Of a stretch of 64,000 nt of DNA, positions 10,884 to 18,582 are shown one piece after another. A model generated the notes under the pieces. The model had not been told where the DNA came from. It saw nothing but the letters and a program-made list of their open reading frames with translations, and searched no databases. Position 1 is the stretch's first letter; the number at the start of each line of letters is the position of its first letter. The position numbers and the translations under genes are program-made. Origin of the DNA: Xanthomonas sp. Leaf148 (GTDB lineage: Bacteria; Pseudomonadota; Gammaproteobacteria; Xanthomonadales; Xanthomonadaceae); NCBI RefSeq assembly GCF_001423585.1, contig NZ_LMOP01000008.1:1049323-1113322 (forward strand), written 5' to 3'.

Positions 10884-11888
10884 ATGAGCATCGAACAGCT
10901 TGCCGAAACCGCCCAGGCCATGGTCGCCCCGGGCAAGGGCATCATCGCCATCGACGAGTCGACCAGCACAATCGCAAAGCGTTTTGCCAGCGTCGGCATC
11001 GAGAACATCGAAGAAAACCGCCGCGCTTACCGCGAACTGCTGCTGACCACGCCCAAGCTGAGCGATTACATCTCCGGCGCCATCCTGTTCGACGAGACCA
11101 TCCGTCAGAAGACCAAGGACGGTGTGCCGTTCGCCAAGTACATGGCCGAGCACGGCATCATCCCGGGCATCAAGGTCGACAAGGGCGCGCAGCCGCTGGC
11201 CGGCATGCCGGGCGAACTGGTCACCGAAGGTCTGGACGGCCTGCGTGCACGTCTGGAGGAGTACTACACGCTGGGCGCGCGTTTCGCCAAGTGGCGTGCG
11301 GTCATCAACATCGGCGAAGACATTCCGTCCGGCACCTGCATCGAGGCCAACTCGCATGCGCTGGCGCGTTACGCCGCGCTGTGCCAGGAGCAGGGCCTGG
11401 TGCCGATGGTGGAGCCGGAAGTGATCATGGACGGCAGCCACGACATCGAGACCTGCTACGAAGTGACCGAAGCCACGCTGCGTTCGCTGTTTGGCGCGCT
11501 GTATGAGCAGAACGTCGTGCTCGAAGGCACCATCCTGAAGGCCTCGATGGTCATTTCCGGCAAGGGCTGCGAAGAGCAGGCCAGCGTCGAGGAAGTGGCC
11601 GAGTCCACCGTGATGTGCCTGAAGTCGACCGTGCCGGCGATCCTGCCGGGCATCGTGTTCCTGTCCGGCGGCCAGACCGATGAGCAGTCCACCGCGCACC
11701 TCAACGAAATGCACCAGCTCGGCAATCTGCCGTGGCCGCTGAGCTTCTCCTACGGCCGCGCGATGCAGCAGGCCGCACTGAAGCTGTGGGCCAAGGACAT
11801 GACCGGCAACTTCGCCAAGGCGCAGCAGATCATCTATGAGCGCGCCAAGGAAAACGGCCTGGCGGCACTGGGCAAGTGGAAGGGCTGA
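10884..11888 (+). CDS. Fructose-bisphosphate aldolase, class I
   Basis: 334 aa. It cleaves fructose-1,6-bisphosphate to DHAP and GAP by a Schiff-base mechanism. It is a eukaryote-like class I enzyme: APGKGIIAIDESTSTIAKRF near the N-terminus, WRAVINIGEDIPS, MVEPEVIMDGSHDI, the Schiff-base Lys in LEGTILKASMV, and SGGQTDEQSTAHLN. The ATG at 10884 has AGGA five nt upstream. A longer in-frame start at 10827 would only add a non-conserved leader. A terminator follows. In Xanthomonas this gene sits beside the lower-glycolytic genes, as here. Confidence 0.95.
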   Translation: MSIEQLAETAQAMVAPGKGIIAIDESTSTIAKRFASVGIENIEENRRAYRELLLTTPKLSDYISGAILFDETIRQKTKDGVPFAKYMAEHGIIPGIKVDKGAQPLAGMPGELVTEGLDGLRARLEEYYTLGARFAKWRAVINIGEDIPSGTCIEANSHALARYAALCQEQGLVPMVEPEVIMDGSHDIETCYEVTEATLRSLFGALYEQNVVLEGTILKASMVISGKGCEEQASVEEVAESTVMCLKSTVPAILPGIVFLSGGQTDEQSTAHLNEMHQLGNLPWPLSFSYGRAMQQAALKLWAKDMTGNFAKAQQIIYERAKENGLAALGKWKG

Positions 11889-11933
11889 TCGAGTGATGGC
11901 GGCCGCAAGGCTGCATCGCCGGTAAGACCAAAG

Positions 11934-11959
11934 CGCCGGCAGCGATGCCGGCGTTTTTT
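11934..11959 (+). terminator. Rho-independent terminator of the aldolase gene
   Basis: Perfect 8-bp stem CGCCGGCA/TGCCGGCG with a GCGA (GNRA-type) tetraloop and six T, 46 bp after the stop. Confidence 0.93.
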
Positions 11960-12255
11960 ATTGGGTGTCGACGTGCGGGTTGACTGCGCCCAGGTGCGGA
12001 CCAGCTCGGCGCAACGCAGCCGCAACGCACGAAACACTGCGCCTTCGCCGGGCGGGTATGACCGGCCGGTGCCTGGATCGGCATGCACCGATGCGGGCAC
12101 CGTAGTTCCTCGGCGCTGTGCGCACTTGCCTGACGCCTTCTCCGTTTGTCAGCCGCTCCTGGTGCGATCGGGCGAGCTAAGGCTGTGCATCAGGACTGCT
12201 GCACAGTAGTGGCGCGGTTGAAAGACGACGACGGGATTCCACTGACCGAAACGCA
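11960..12255. other. Gap between aldolase terminator and macrodomain gene
   Basis: About 300 bp between converging genes. Nothing recognisable apart from the flanking terminator hairpins. Confidence 0.4.
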
Positions 12256-12277
12256 ACGAGCGCCTTGCGGCGCTCGT
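12256..12277 (-). terminator. Hairpin downstream of the macrodomain gene
   Basis: Perfect 9-bp stem ACGAGCGCC/GGCGCTCGT around TTGC, 25 bp beyond the stop of the - strand macrodomain gene. The T tract on that strand is poor (TTGCGTTT), so efficiency is uncertain. Confidence 0.55.
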
Positions 12278-12302
12278 CAGTGCAACCTGCATTGCGTAGC
12301 GA

Positions 12303-12842
12303 TCAGGCGGCCGCGGTGTCCTGCGTTGCCAGTGCCTGCTGATACGCCTTGTAGGTCGCCTCGTTATAGGCCACCAGCACGATGTGCTTGGGCACCTTGT
12401 GCGAACGCTGCCAGTCACGGGTTTCGGTCACGGCAATCCGTGCGGCCTGGTACAGCGGGTAACCGTAGATGCCGCAGCTGATGGCCGGGAACGCGATCGA
12501 ATGCAGCATCATTTGCTCGGCAAGTTTGAGCGACTGCCAATAACAGTTGGCCAGTTGCTCCGGCTCGTTGTGCTTGCCGTCGCGCCAAACCGGGCCCACG
12601 GTATGAAACACATGGCGCGCCTTCAGATCGAAGCCTTCGGTGATGCGGATTTCGCCGGTGGGGCAGCGTACGCCTGGGCGCACCTGCGGCAGCGCTTCAC
12701 AAGCGTGCAGCAGACGTGGGCCAGCAGCACGATGGATGGCGCCATCGACGCCGCCGCCACCCAGCAGTGATTCGTTTGCGGCGTTGACGATGACGTCAAC
12801 GTCGAGTTCGGTGATGTCGCCTTGCCAGACTTCGATTCTCAT
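12303..12842 (-). CDS. Macrodomain protein, O-acetyl-ADP-ribose deacetylase-like
   Basis: 179 aa, one complete macro domain. Signatures: [36 protein letters not shown] (N-terminal beta strand, the [18 protein letters not shown] ADP-ribose-binding loop), [24 protein letters not shown] and the second loop [12 protein letters not shown]. These match the YmdB/MacroD-type subfamily, which removes the acetyl group from O-acetyl-ADP-ribose and can reverse mono-ADP-ribosylation. YmdB in E. coli also modulates RNase III, but nothing here speaks to that. Monocistronic by context, convergent with the aldolase gene. Confidence 0.93.
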   Translation of the reverse strand: MRIEVWQGDITELDVDVIVNAANESLLGGGGVDGAIHRAAGPRLLHACEALPQVRPGVRCPTGEIRITEGFDLKARHVFHTVGPVWRDGKHNEPEQLANCYWQSLKLAEQMMLHSIAFPAISCGIYGYPLYQAARIAVTETRDWQRSHKVPKHIVLVAYNEATYKAYQQALATQDTAAA

Positions 12843-13111
12843 AGCGCGATAGTTATGGGATTTGAATGATGAACGCGTGATGGGGTCAGGCGTTGCGGAG
12901 CCACACGCTAGGGCCCATTCATCTCACACGCTGCGACAACCCACGACGGTGCCGGAGGCGCAGCAAAAGATCAGCCAGAATCGGGTTTTCGGACGAAACA
13001 GTCGCGGCAACGATTGGAAGAATTTATCGCTGGCGGCAGGGAGTTACCGGCGCCCCTGCCTGCCAAACCGCCGCCGCATTGCGCGACGCGGCGCGGCCCG
13101 CGCGTTGCGCG

Positions 13112-13618
13112 TCAGAGCCAGCGGCGGACGCGCGTGCAGTACGCGGTGTAGGCGCGGCCGAATTCGGCGCGCAGGCGGCCTTCTTCGAACGGGATCAGGT
13201 AGAACTGCAGCGCCAGCCACGGCAGCGGCAGCAACAGCACGCCCCATAGATAGCCCATCTGCACGGTCAGGCCCAGATAGCTCAGGATCAGGGCCAGATA
13301 CATCGGATTACGGGTGAAGCGGTACGGGCCGGTCAGGACCAGCTGCGAGGGATGGCCGCTGGGCAGGATGGTGGTGCGGCGGCGCGCGAACAGCACAAAG
13401 CAATTGATGGCCAGGGCCAAGCCCAGGCAGGCGACGATGCCGCCAAGCAGTTCGATCCAGGCCAACAGGTCTGGCGGCGGCAAGGGCAGATCGAACCGCC
13501 GTTGCAGCCAGGCGCCCAGGGCCAGCGTCGCAGCGAAGTGCACGGGCGACGTGATCTTCACCAGCCACGGCGCGCGTGCGCTGCGTGTGCCGCCGTGCCC
13601 ATACGATTGCTTGCTCAC
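13112..13618 (-). CDS. Isoprenylcysteine carboxyl methyltransferase-family membrane protein
   Basis: About 168 aa with four to five membrane helices. The C-terminal half has the family pattern: GPYRFTRNPMYLALILSYLG (the RNPMYL motif), then a hydrophobic segment, then IPFEEGRLRAEFGRAYTAYCTRVRRWL, i.e. the E-E/G-L-x-x-x-F-G-x-x-Y-x-x-Y signature of ICMT/phospholipid-methyltransferase-type proteins that bind SAM in the membrane. Two adjacent GTG codons (13621, 13618) after AGGGAGAG are the likely start; the longer frame from an ATG at 13693 is less convincing. The bacterial substrate is unknown; a lipid or quinone-like molecule is possible. Confidence 0.85.
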   Translation of the reverse strand: MSKQSYGHGGTRSARAPWLVKITSPVHFAATLALGAWLQRRFDLPLPPPDLLAWIELLGGIVACLGLALAINCFVLFARRRTTILPSGHPSQLVLTGPYRFTRNPMYLALILSYLGLTVQMGYLWGVLLLPLPWLALQFYLIPFEEGRLRAEFGRAYTAYCTRVRRWL

Positions 13619-13621
13619 CAC

Positions 13622-14244
13622 ACTCTCCCTGCAGAACGGCGGACATCCTAACGTTTCCTTGACAAGGAGGGGAGTGCATCCATCGCAATGCAATGTGTCG
13701 CGGGGGAACGGGATAGGGCCGGAGACTTGGGGAGCCGGAAAGCGCGTTTCCGTCGCGGCGCGGTACGGTTGTGCGCTCTTTACTAGGAGTTGAGCGCTGC
13801 TCGTATGACGTGCACGCGCAATGCAGCGTCTTCAATCAGGTGAGGCCATGTTGCGGCGATCAATCAGCGGGCGCGTCGCGTTTTTTGATTGCGTTGCCCG
13901 CCATCAGGGTGTGGCGGCGGTCACTCGCGGTACGGCGCCGATGCGGCGGGCTGCGTGTGGCTGGCGGCGACGCGAACGCACTGCGGTGCTTGCCTGATGT
14001 GTTGTTCCCGGTTCGGCTGTGATTGTCTTTGCCGAAAGGCGCACGCAATCAGGTGCGCTGGGCGCTGTTGCCATGGTGCGATTACTTCGGTAACCGTGCC
14101 GCCCAGCATGGGTTTCGCAATGCACTGCTGGGTGCTCAATCGCAATGGCGATCCGGCTGTGCTCAGTCCGCTGCCGCGATGAAACAAGCAGTGATGCGGG
14201 GGTCTGTCGATCGACTTCGCTTCCCAGGTCCGCGGTCCCAGAAC
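13622..14244. other. Non-coding stretch between the ICMT-like gene and cysK terminator
   Basis: About 620 bp without a supported gene on either strand. Base composition is mixed and no repeat, RNA gene or terminator was recognised besides the cysK terminator at its right edge. Short frames lack ribosome binding sites. Confidence 0.4.
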
Positions 14245-14271
14245 AAAAAAGGCCGCGCTGAACGCGCGGCC
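14245..14271 (-). terminator. Rho-independent terminator of cysK
   Basis: Read on the - strand: 8-bp perfect stem GGCCGCGC/GCGCGGCC, 5-nt loop, six T. It begins 25 bp after the cysK stop. Confidence 0.93.
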
Positions 14272-14295
14272 CTCGCGTGCCAACCAACCGTCCGC

Positions 14296-15255
14296 TCAGG
14301 GCAGGCCGGCCAGCCAATCGTCATCCGAGCCTTCATTGATGTCGGCGAACAGCGGGGTGGAGAAGTAGCGCTCGCCGGTATCGGGCAGCATCGCCAGGAT
14401 GACCGCGCCGGGTGCGGCGGACTCGGCCACGCGCAGCGCCGTGGAGACGGTGGCACCGCCGGAGATGCCGGTGAAGATGCCTTCTTCGGCGGCCAGACGG
14501 CGGGCGATGGTGATCGCATCGCTGTCTTCCACGCTCAGCACTTCGTGCGCGACCTCGCGATTGAGCACCTCGGGGATGAAGTCCGGGGTCCAGCCCTGGA
14601 TCTTGTGCGGCTTCCAGTCCTGGCCTTGCAACAGCGCGGCGCCGGCTGGTTCGCTGGCGGTGATGCGCACTTCCGGGCGGGCGACACGCAGCACTTCGCC
14701 CACGCCGGTGAGCGTACCGCCGGTGCCCCAGCCGGTGACGAAATGGTCCAGCCGGTGGCCGGCGAAGTCGCGCAGGATTTCGGCGGCGGTGGTGTTGCGG
14801 TGATAGGCCGGGTTGGCCGGATTGGCGAACTGGCTGGCCAGGAACCAGCCGTGCTGCTCGGCCAGTTCCTTGGCCTTGCGCACCATGCCGCTGCCTCGCT
14901 CGGCGGCCGGGGTCAGGATGACCTTGGCGCCGTACGCGCGCATCAGCTTGCGGCGCTCGATGGAGAAGGTTTCCACCATGGTGGCGACGAACTTGTAGCC
15001 GCGCGCGGCCGCGACCATGGCCAACGCCACGCCGGTGTTGCCGGAGGTGGCTTCGACGATGGTATCGCCGGGCTTGAGCAGGCCGCGCTGCTCGGCGTCG
15101 AGGATGATCGCCAGCGCCAGGCGGTCCTTGACCGAGCCGCCCGGATTGAACGCCTCGACCTTGACGTACAAGGTGACGTTGTCCGGGGCGAGGCGGTGAA
15201 GTTTGACCACCGGGGTGCGGCCGATGGTGTCGAGGATGTTGTCGTACAGGGCCAT
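14296..15255 (-). CDS. cysK: Cysteine synthase A (O-acetylserine sulfhydrylase)
   Basis: 319 aa PLP enzyme making cysteine from O-acetylserine and sulfide. Motifs: N-terminal DTIGRTPVVKLHRL, PLP-Lys in FNPGGSVKDRLAL, the substrate loop EATSGNTGVALA, phosphate-binding TGWGTGGTLTGVGEVL and EGIFTGISGGA near the C-terminus, all as in CysK. SEPAGAALLQG is CysK-like rather than CysM-like, so CysK is preferred over CysM. It lies 16 bp downstream of cysG on the same strand and ends at a strong terminator, forming a cysG-cysK transcript divergent from cysB. Regulation by CysB is expected from its position. Confidence 0.95.
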   Translation of the reverse strand: MALYDNILDTIGRTPVVKLHRLAPDNVTLYVKVEAFNPGGSVKDRLALAIILDAEQRGLLKPGDTIVEATSGNTGVALAMVAAARGYKFVATMVETFSIERRKLMRAYGAKVILTPAAERGSGMVRKAKELAEQHGWFLASQFANPANPAYHRNTTAAEILRDFAGHRLDHFVTGWGTGGTLTGVGEVLRVARPEVRITASEPAGAALLQGQDWKPHKIQGWTPDFIPEVLNREVAHEVLSVEDSDAITIARRLAAEEGIFTGISGGATVSTALRVAESAAPGAVILAMLPDTGERYFSTPLFADINEGSDDDWLAGLP

Positions 15256-15271
15256 GGGGTCTCCGTCGAAT

Positions 15272-16486
15272 TCAGGCTGCGTGGGCGAGTGTGGGCGTGT
15301 CGGGCGTTGCGATGGGTGAGTGTGGCAGCGGCGCGCTGAGCGGTGCAGCGCCGAACCAATGCAGCGTCGGCGCCAGTGCGGTCACTTCGCCCAGGATCAG
15401 CAGAGCGGGCGCCTGTACCTTGAACTGCCGTGCGGTGCTGGCCAGGGTGGCGAGCGTGCCGGTGATCACCCGCTGCTGCGGGCGCGAGCCGTTTTCCACC
15501 AGGGCGAATGGCGTGGTGGGTGCGCGGCCGGCCTGCAGCAGGCGCTGCTGGATACCGTCCAGGCCCGCCACGCCCATGTAAAAGGCCAGCGTCTGGCGCT
15601 CCTGGCCCAGCGCGTGCCAGTCCAGCGTGTCCAGCGAATCCTTGCAGTGCGCGGTGATCAGGCGCAGCGATTGCGCGTGATCGCGATGGGTGAGCGGGAT
15701 GCCGGCATAGGCCGCGCAGGCGATGGCGGCGGTGATGCCGGGGACAACCTGAAAGCCGATGCCGTGCGCGCGCAGGAATTCCAGCTCTTCGCCGCCACGG
15801 CCGAACACGAACGGGTCGCCGCCCTTGAGTCGCACCACCCGGCGCCCGGCGCGGGCATGTTCCAGCATCAGCGCATGGATCTGTTCCTGGCGGGTGCTAT
15901 GGCCTTGCGCGGCCTTGCCGACTTCCACACGCACTGCGTCGCGGCGGGCCAGTTGCAGGATCTGCGGGCTGACCAGACGGTCGTACAGCACCACCTCGGC
16001 CTGCCGGAGTGCGCGCAATGCGTGGCGCGTGAGCAGGCCGGGATCGCCCGGGCCGGCACCGACCAGGGTCACGCTGCCGGGGGAGAGTGGCGCGATACCT
16101 GCCTGCGGCGCGGGGGAGGGCGCCGGCGCAGCTGCGGATACGGCCGGCGCCGCATTGTGGGTCAACAAGCGCTGGCTGCTCGCTGCGGCGCGCAGGGCAT
16201 CGTTGTGTTCCGGCTGCTCGCTGGCGGCGATGGTGAGCCAGACGGGGGCATCCGGCAGCGCCAGCCAGGCGGGGTCGAAGTGACCGTGCAGCCATCGAAG
16301 CCGGCCGGCCCGCGCCCACTGCTGCAACTGTGGGGTCAGTTGCGGGGCGCCAACCAGCGGCAGCGCGCCGGCCTGCAGCAGGTTGGCGGTGGCGCGTTCG
16401 GCATCGGCACCGCCACCGACCACCAGGACGGCACGGCCACGCAGGTCGGCAAGGAGCGGGAACGCAGAAGTCACGGACCGGGGCAT
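15272..16486 (-). CDS. cysG: Siroheme synthase CysG with a shortened dehydrogenase/ferrochelatase module
   Basis: 404 aa, against about 457 in E. coli CysG. Residues about 145-390 form a complete uroporphyrinogen-III C-methyltransferase ([67 protein letters not shown]). The N-terminal part has only the NAD-binding half of the precorrin-2 dehydrogenase ([20 protein letters not shown]). The catalytic-Asp position (E. coli NVVDAP, Asp104) reads HNAAP, and the dimerisation/chelatase helices that should follow are replaced by a 25-residue Ala/Pro linker. The methyltransferase should work; dehydrogenase and chelatase activity probably not. Product siroheme is the cofactor of CysI, coded further right. 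Confidence 0.93.
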   Translation of the reverse strand: MPRSVTSAFPLLADLRGRAVLVVGGGADAERATANLLQAGALPLVGAPQLTPQLQQWARAGRLRWLHGHFDPAWLALPDAPVWLTIAASEQPEHNDALRAAASSQRLLTHNAAPAVSAAAPAPSPAPQAGIAPLSPGSVTLVGAGPGDPGLLTRHALRALRQAEVVLYDRLVSPQILQLARRDAVRVEVGKAAQGHSTRQEQIHALMLEHARAGRRVVRLKGGDPFVFGRGGEELEFLRAHGIGFQVVPGITAAIACAAYAGIPLTHRDHAQSLRLITAHCKDSLDTLDWHALGQERQTLAFYMGVAGLDGIQQRLLQAGRAPTTPFALVENGSRPQQRVITGTLATLASTARQFKVQAPALLILGEVTALAPTLHWFGAAPLSAPLPHSPIATPDTPTLAHAA

Positions 16487-16512
16487 CGAAAGGGAGGGCC
16501 AGACCGTAACGC

Positions 16513-16573
16513 CGGCTTATAGCCGTCGGAAATGACTTCATGCGCCCTAAAAATAGCGTTCGGTTATAAGCTG
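16513..16573. promoter_or_regulatory. Candidate CysB-type operator in the cysG/cysB divergent promoter
   Basis: CGGCTTATAGCCG (16513-16525) and CGGTTATAAGCTG (16561-16573) are two imperfect, mutually inverted copies of a CGGCTTATAACCG-like half-site. They lie in the 151-bp gap between cysG and cysB. LysR regulators commonly bind such TTAT/ATAA-containing dyads upstream of their own gene and a divergent target. Not tested. Confidence 0.45.
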
Positions 16574-16637
16574 AGCCGTCGAACTCCTCTACAGTCCAAG
16601 TCCTTGTGGCGCCTCGCGCTTTTTTGGACATAAGCCC

Positions 16638-17618
16638 ATGACGCTGACCCAACTTCGCTACCTGGTGGCCATCGCCGATGCCGAGCTGAACATCACGCTG
16701 GCGGCGGCGCGTGTGCACGCGACCCAGCCCGGCCTGTCCAAGCAGCTCAAGCAGCTGGAAGACGAGCTGGGCTTTTTGTTGTTCGTGCGTAAAGGACGCA
16801 GCCTGGACGCGGTGACGCCGGCCGGGGTGGAAGTGATCGAGCGGGCACGCGCGGTGCTGTCGGAAGCCAACAACATCCGTACCTACGCCGCCAACCAGCG
16901 TCGCGAAAGCCAGGGCCAGCTGACCTTGACCACCACCCATACCCAGGCGCGCTTCGTGTTGCCGCCGGCGGTGGCGCAGATCAAGCACGCCTACCCGCAG
17001 GTGAGCGTGCATCTGCAGCAGGCGGCCGAAAGTGCGGCGCTGGATCTGCTTAGCCAGGGCGATGCGGATATCGCGGTGGTCAGCACCGCCGGCGGCGAGC
17101 CCAGTGCCGGCATTGCGGTGCCGTTGTATCGCTGGCGGCGGCTGGTGGTGGTGCCGCGCGGGCATGCGCTGGACACGCGGGTGGCGCCGGACATGCAGGC
17201 GCTGTCCGAGCACCCGCTGATCAGCTACGAATCGTCCACCCGACCGGGCTCGTCGCTGCAGCGGGCATTTGCGCAGGTCGGGCTGGAGCCGAGCATCGCG
17301 CTAACTGCGCTGGATGCGGACCTGATCAAGACCTATGTGCGCGCCGGGCTCGGTGTGGGGTTGGTGGCCGAGATGGCGGTCAACGCCCAGGACGAGGACC
17401 TGCGTTCCTGGCCAGCGCCAGCGCCGATCGCCGAGTGCATCGCCTGGGCGGTGCTGCCGCGCGACCGGGTGCTGCGCGACTACGCGCTGGATCTGGTGCA
17501 TGTGCTGGCGCCGCAGATCGACAAGCGCGACCTGCGCCGCGTACTGGACGGCAATCAGGCGCCGAACTGGCCGCTGCCGCCGACCTGGGAATCGCTGACC
17601 CAGACCATCACCAGTTGA
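16638..17618 (+). CDS. cysB: LysR-family regulator of cysteine biosynthesis
   Basis: 326 aa. The N-terminal winged helix-turn-helix reads MTLTQLRYLVAIADAELNIT with AARVHATQPGLSKQLKQLEDELG, the CysB/Cbl version of the LysR HTH with the TQPGLSKQ recognition helix. The effector domain starts QGQLTLTTTHTQARFVLPP, again typical of CysB (TTHTQARY); family members sense O- or N-acetylserine. Length is as in E. coli CysB (324). It is divergent from cysG-cysK and in the same neighbourhood as cysHIJ and cysDNC, so it is the obvious activator of all of them. It starts at ATG 16638; upstream SD is weak. Confidence 0.95.
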   Translation: MTLTQLRYLVAIADAELNITLAAARVHATQPGLSKQLKQLEDELGFLLFVRKGRSLDAVTPAGVEVIERARAVLSEANNIRTYAANQRRESQGQLTLTTTHTQARFVLPPAVAQIKHAYPQVSVHLQQAAESAALDLLSQGDADIAVVSTAGGEPSAGIAVPLYRWRRLVVVPRGHALDTRVAPDMQALSEHPLISYESSTRPGSSLQRAFAQVGLEPSIALTALDADLIKTYVRAGLGVGLVAEMAVNAQDEDLRSWPAPAPIAECIAWAVLPRDRVLRDYALDLVHVLAPQIDKRDLRRVLDGNQAPNWPLPPTWESLTQTITS

Positions 17619-17628
17619 GCGCTACGCG

Positions 17629-17913
17629 ATGACCGAGCCAGTACGTCCGTCGCTCAGCAGACTGTGGTCGCCCGAACCCGATGGCGGCATGTCGTTGCAA
17701 CTGTCGGCAAACATCGACGGACGCGAGCACGCCATGCTGACGGTGCTGGCCGACCCGCAGGACGAATCGCTGTGGGTGGCGCTGCAGGCCGGCGCAACGC
17801 CGGTGCAGATTCCGCTGGCCGTGTTGCGTCAGCTACTGGAAGTGGCGGCCGAGGACGTGCATTCGGCGGCGTGGTTTGCGCAGCAGGGGGATGAGGCCGG
17901 GATTGGAGATTAG
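17629..17913 (+). CDS. Small hypothetical protein downstream of cysB
   Basis: 94 aa, starting 11 bp after the cysB stop on the same strand, so probably co-transcribed. No signal peptide or membrane segment. The sequence is moderately acidic, with a beta-rich middle (MLTVLADPQDESLWVALQAG) and a helical C-terminus (IPLAVLRQLLEVAAEDVHSAAW). I do not recognise a family. Its last residues (DEAGIGD) and the stop codon fall inside a half-copy of the dispersed GGGAATCGGG-type element (17899-17926), so the C-terminus has probably been remodelled by the repeat. Codon usage resembles the neighbours; likely real but of unknown function. Confidence 0.65.
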   Translation: MTEPVRPSLSRLWSPEPDGGMSLQLSANIDGREHAMLTVLADPQDESLWVALQAGATPVQIPLAVLRQLLEVAAEDVHSAAWFAQQGDEAGIGD

Positions 17914-17926
17914 GGAGTTGGAATTC
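17899..17926 (+). repeat. Diverged half-copy of the GGGAATCGGG intergenic element
   Basis: GGGATTGGAGATTAGGGAG followed by TTGGAATTCC resembles one arm of the inverted-repeat element at 27192-27298 and 30246-30353. It supplies the stop codon of the upstream small gene. Confidence 0.5.
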
Positions 17927-18377
17927 CTAACAGCGGTTTCTGCCACGTCGTCGTGCGCTGGGTGTGTTGCATGCTCTTGTTGTCGTGTCCGCTAACGCAG
18001 AATCGCATGTTGCACTGCAGTGTAGAGTGGCCCGCAAATCCTCTTTGCAATCAATGCCATGCGAGCGCTGGCCGACGCGCCGCGCGTGTTGCTGTCAGTG
18101 ATTCTCCCTACACGTGTCAGGGCCGCCTTAGCCGCGTTGTCGACACCCATCAAGTTGGGCGCGGCGCTGTCGTAAACCCTTATAGCAACCATGACGCGAC
18201 ACTTCGGACGTCTAGGGGTGGACGGCGCAGGACCGGCGATGCATGTATCGCTTCACCGGTGTGATCAGTGGTGTCGTCGAAAGGTTGCTAGCGCTGTCGC
18301 ATCACTGTTGCGCGAGGCTGCGCACACAGCGCGGCTGGCGCACCCGGGTCCCTGGGGAGAGGCCTGGCGTGTTTGGC
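17927..18377. other. Non-coding stretch ending in a strong + strand terminator
   Basis: About 450 bp without a convincing gene. The terminator at 18378-18416 must serve a + strand transcript: either the cysB/small-gene mRNA or an independent small RNA made here. No promoter could be pinned down and no known RNA family was recognised. Confidence 0.4.
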
Positions 18378-18416
18378 GGCGGATCCGGGTCGGGAGCTCG
18401 GGTCCGCCTTTTTTTT
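18378..18416 (+). terminator. Rho-independent terminator, possibly of a small RNA
   Basis: GGCGGA (18378-18383) pairs with TCCGCC (18403-18408), with further GC pairing possible inside, and is followed by eight T. The nearest + strand stop codon is 465 bp upstream, so the transcript it ends may be non-coding. Confidence 0.75.
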
Positions 18417-18582
18417 GGCCGATTTTTCGCCGAAACAAGCGCAGCATGCGCCGGCGGCCGAGCTGGGTTGGCCGCTCTTGGCGAGCGCCAGGGACTTGAA
18501 TCAACGCCTGTGAAGCGACGTGCGCCAGGTCTGCTGCACAGCTGCGCGGTCGCACATCGCCACGCAGCCGTGCGGGACTGCG

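Noticed and set aside
8550-11714. A 1054-codon open frame on the - strand across pyk and the aldolase gene
   Set aside because: It is antisense to two certain enzymes, has no family resemblance and is rich in His/Gln/Arg as expected from reading GC-biased codons backwards.
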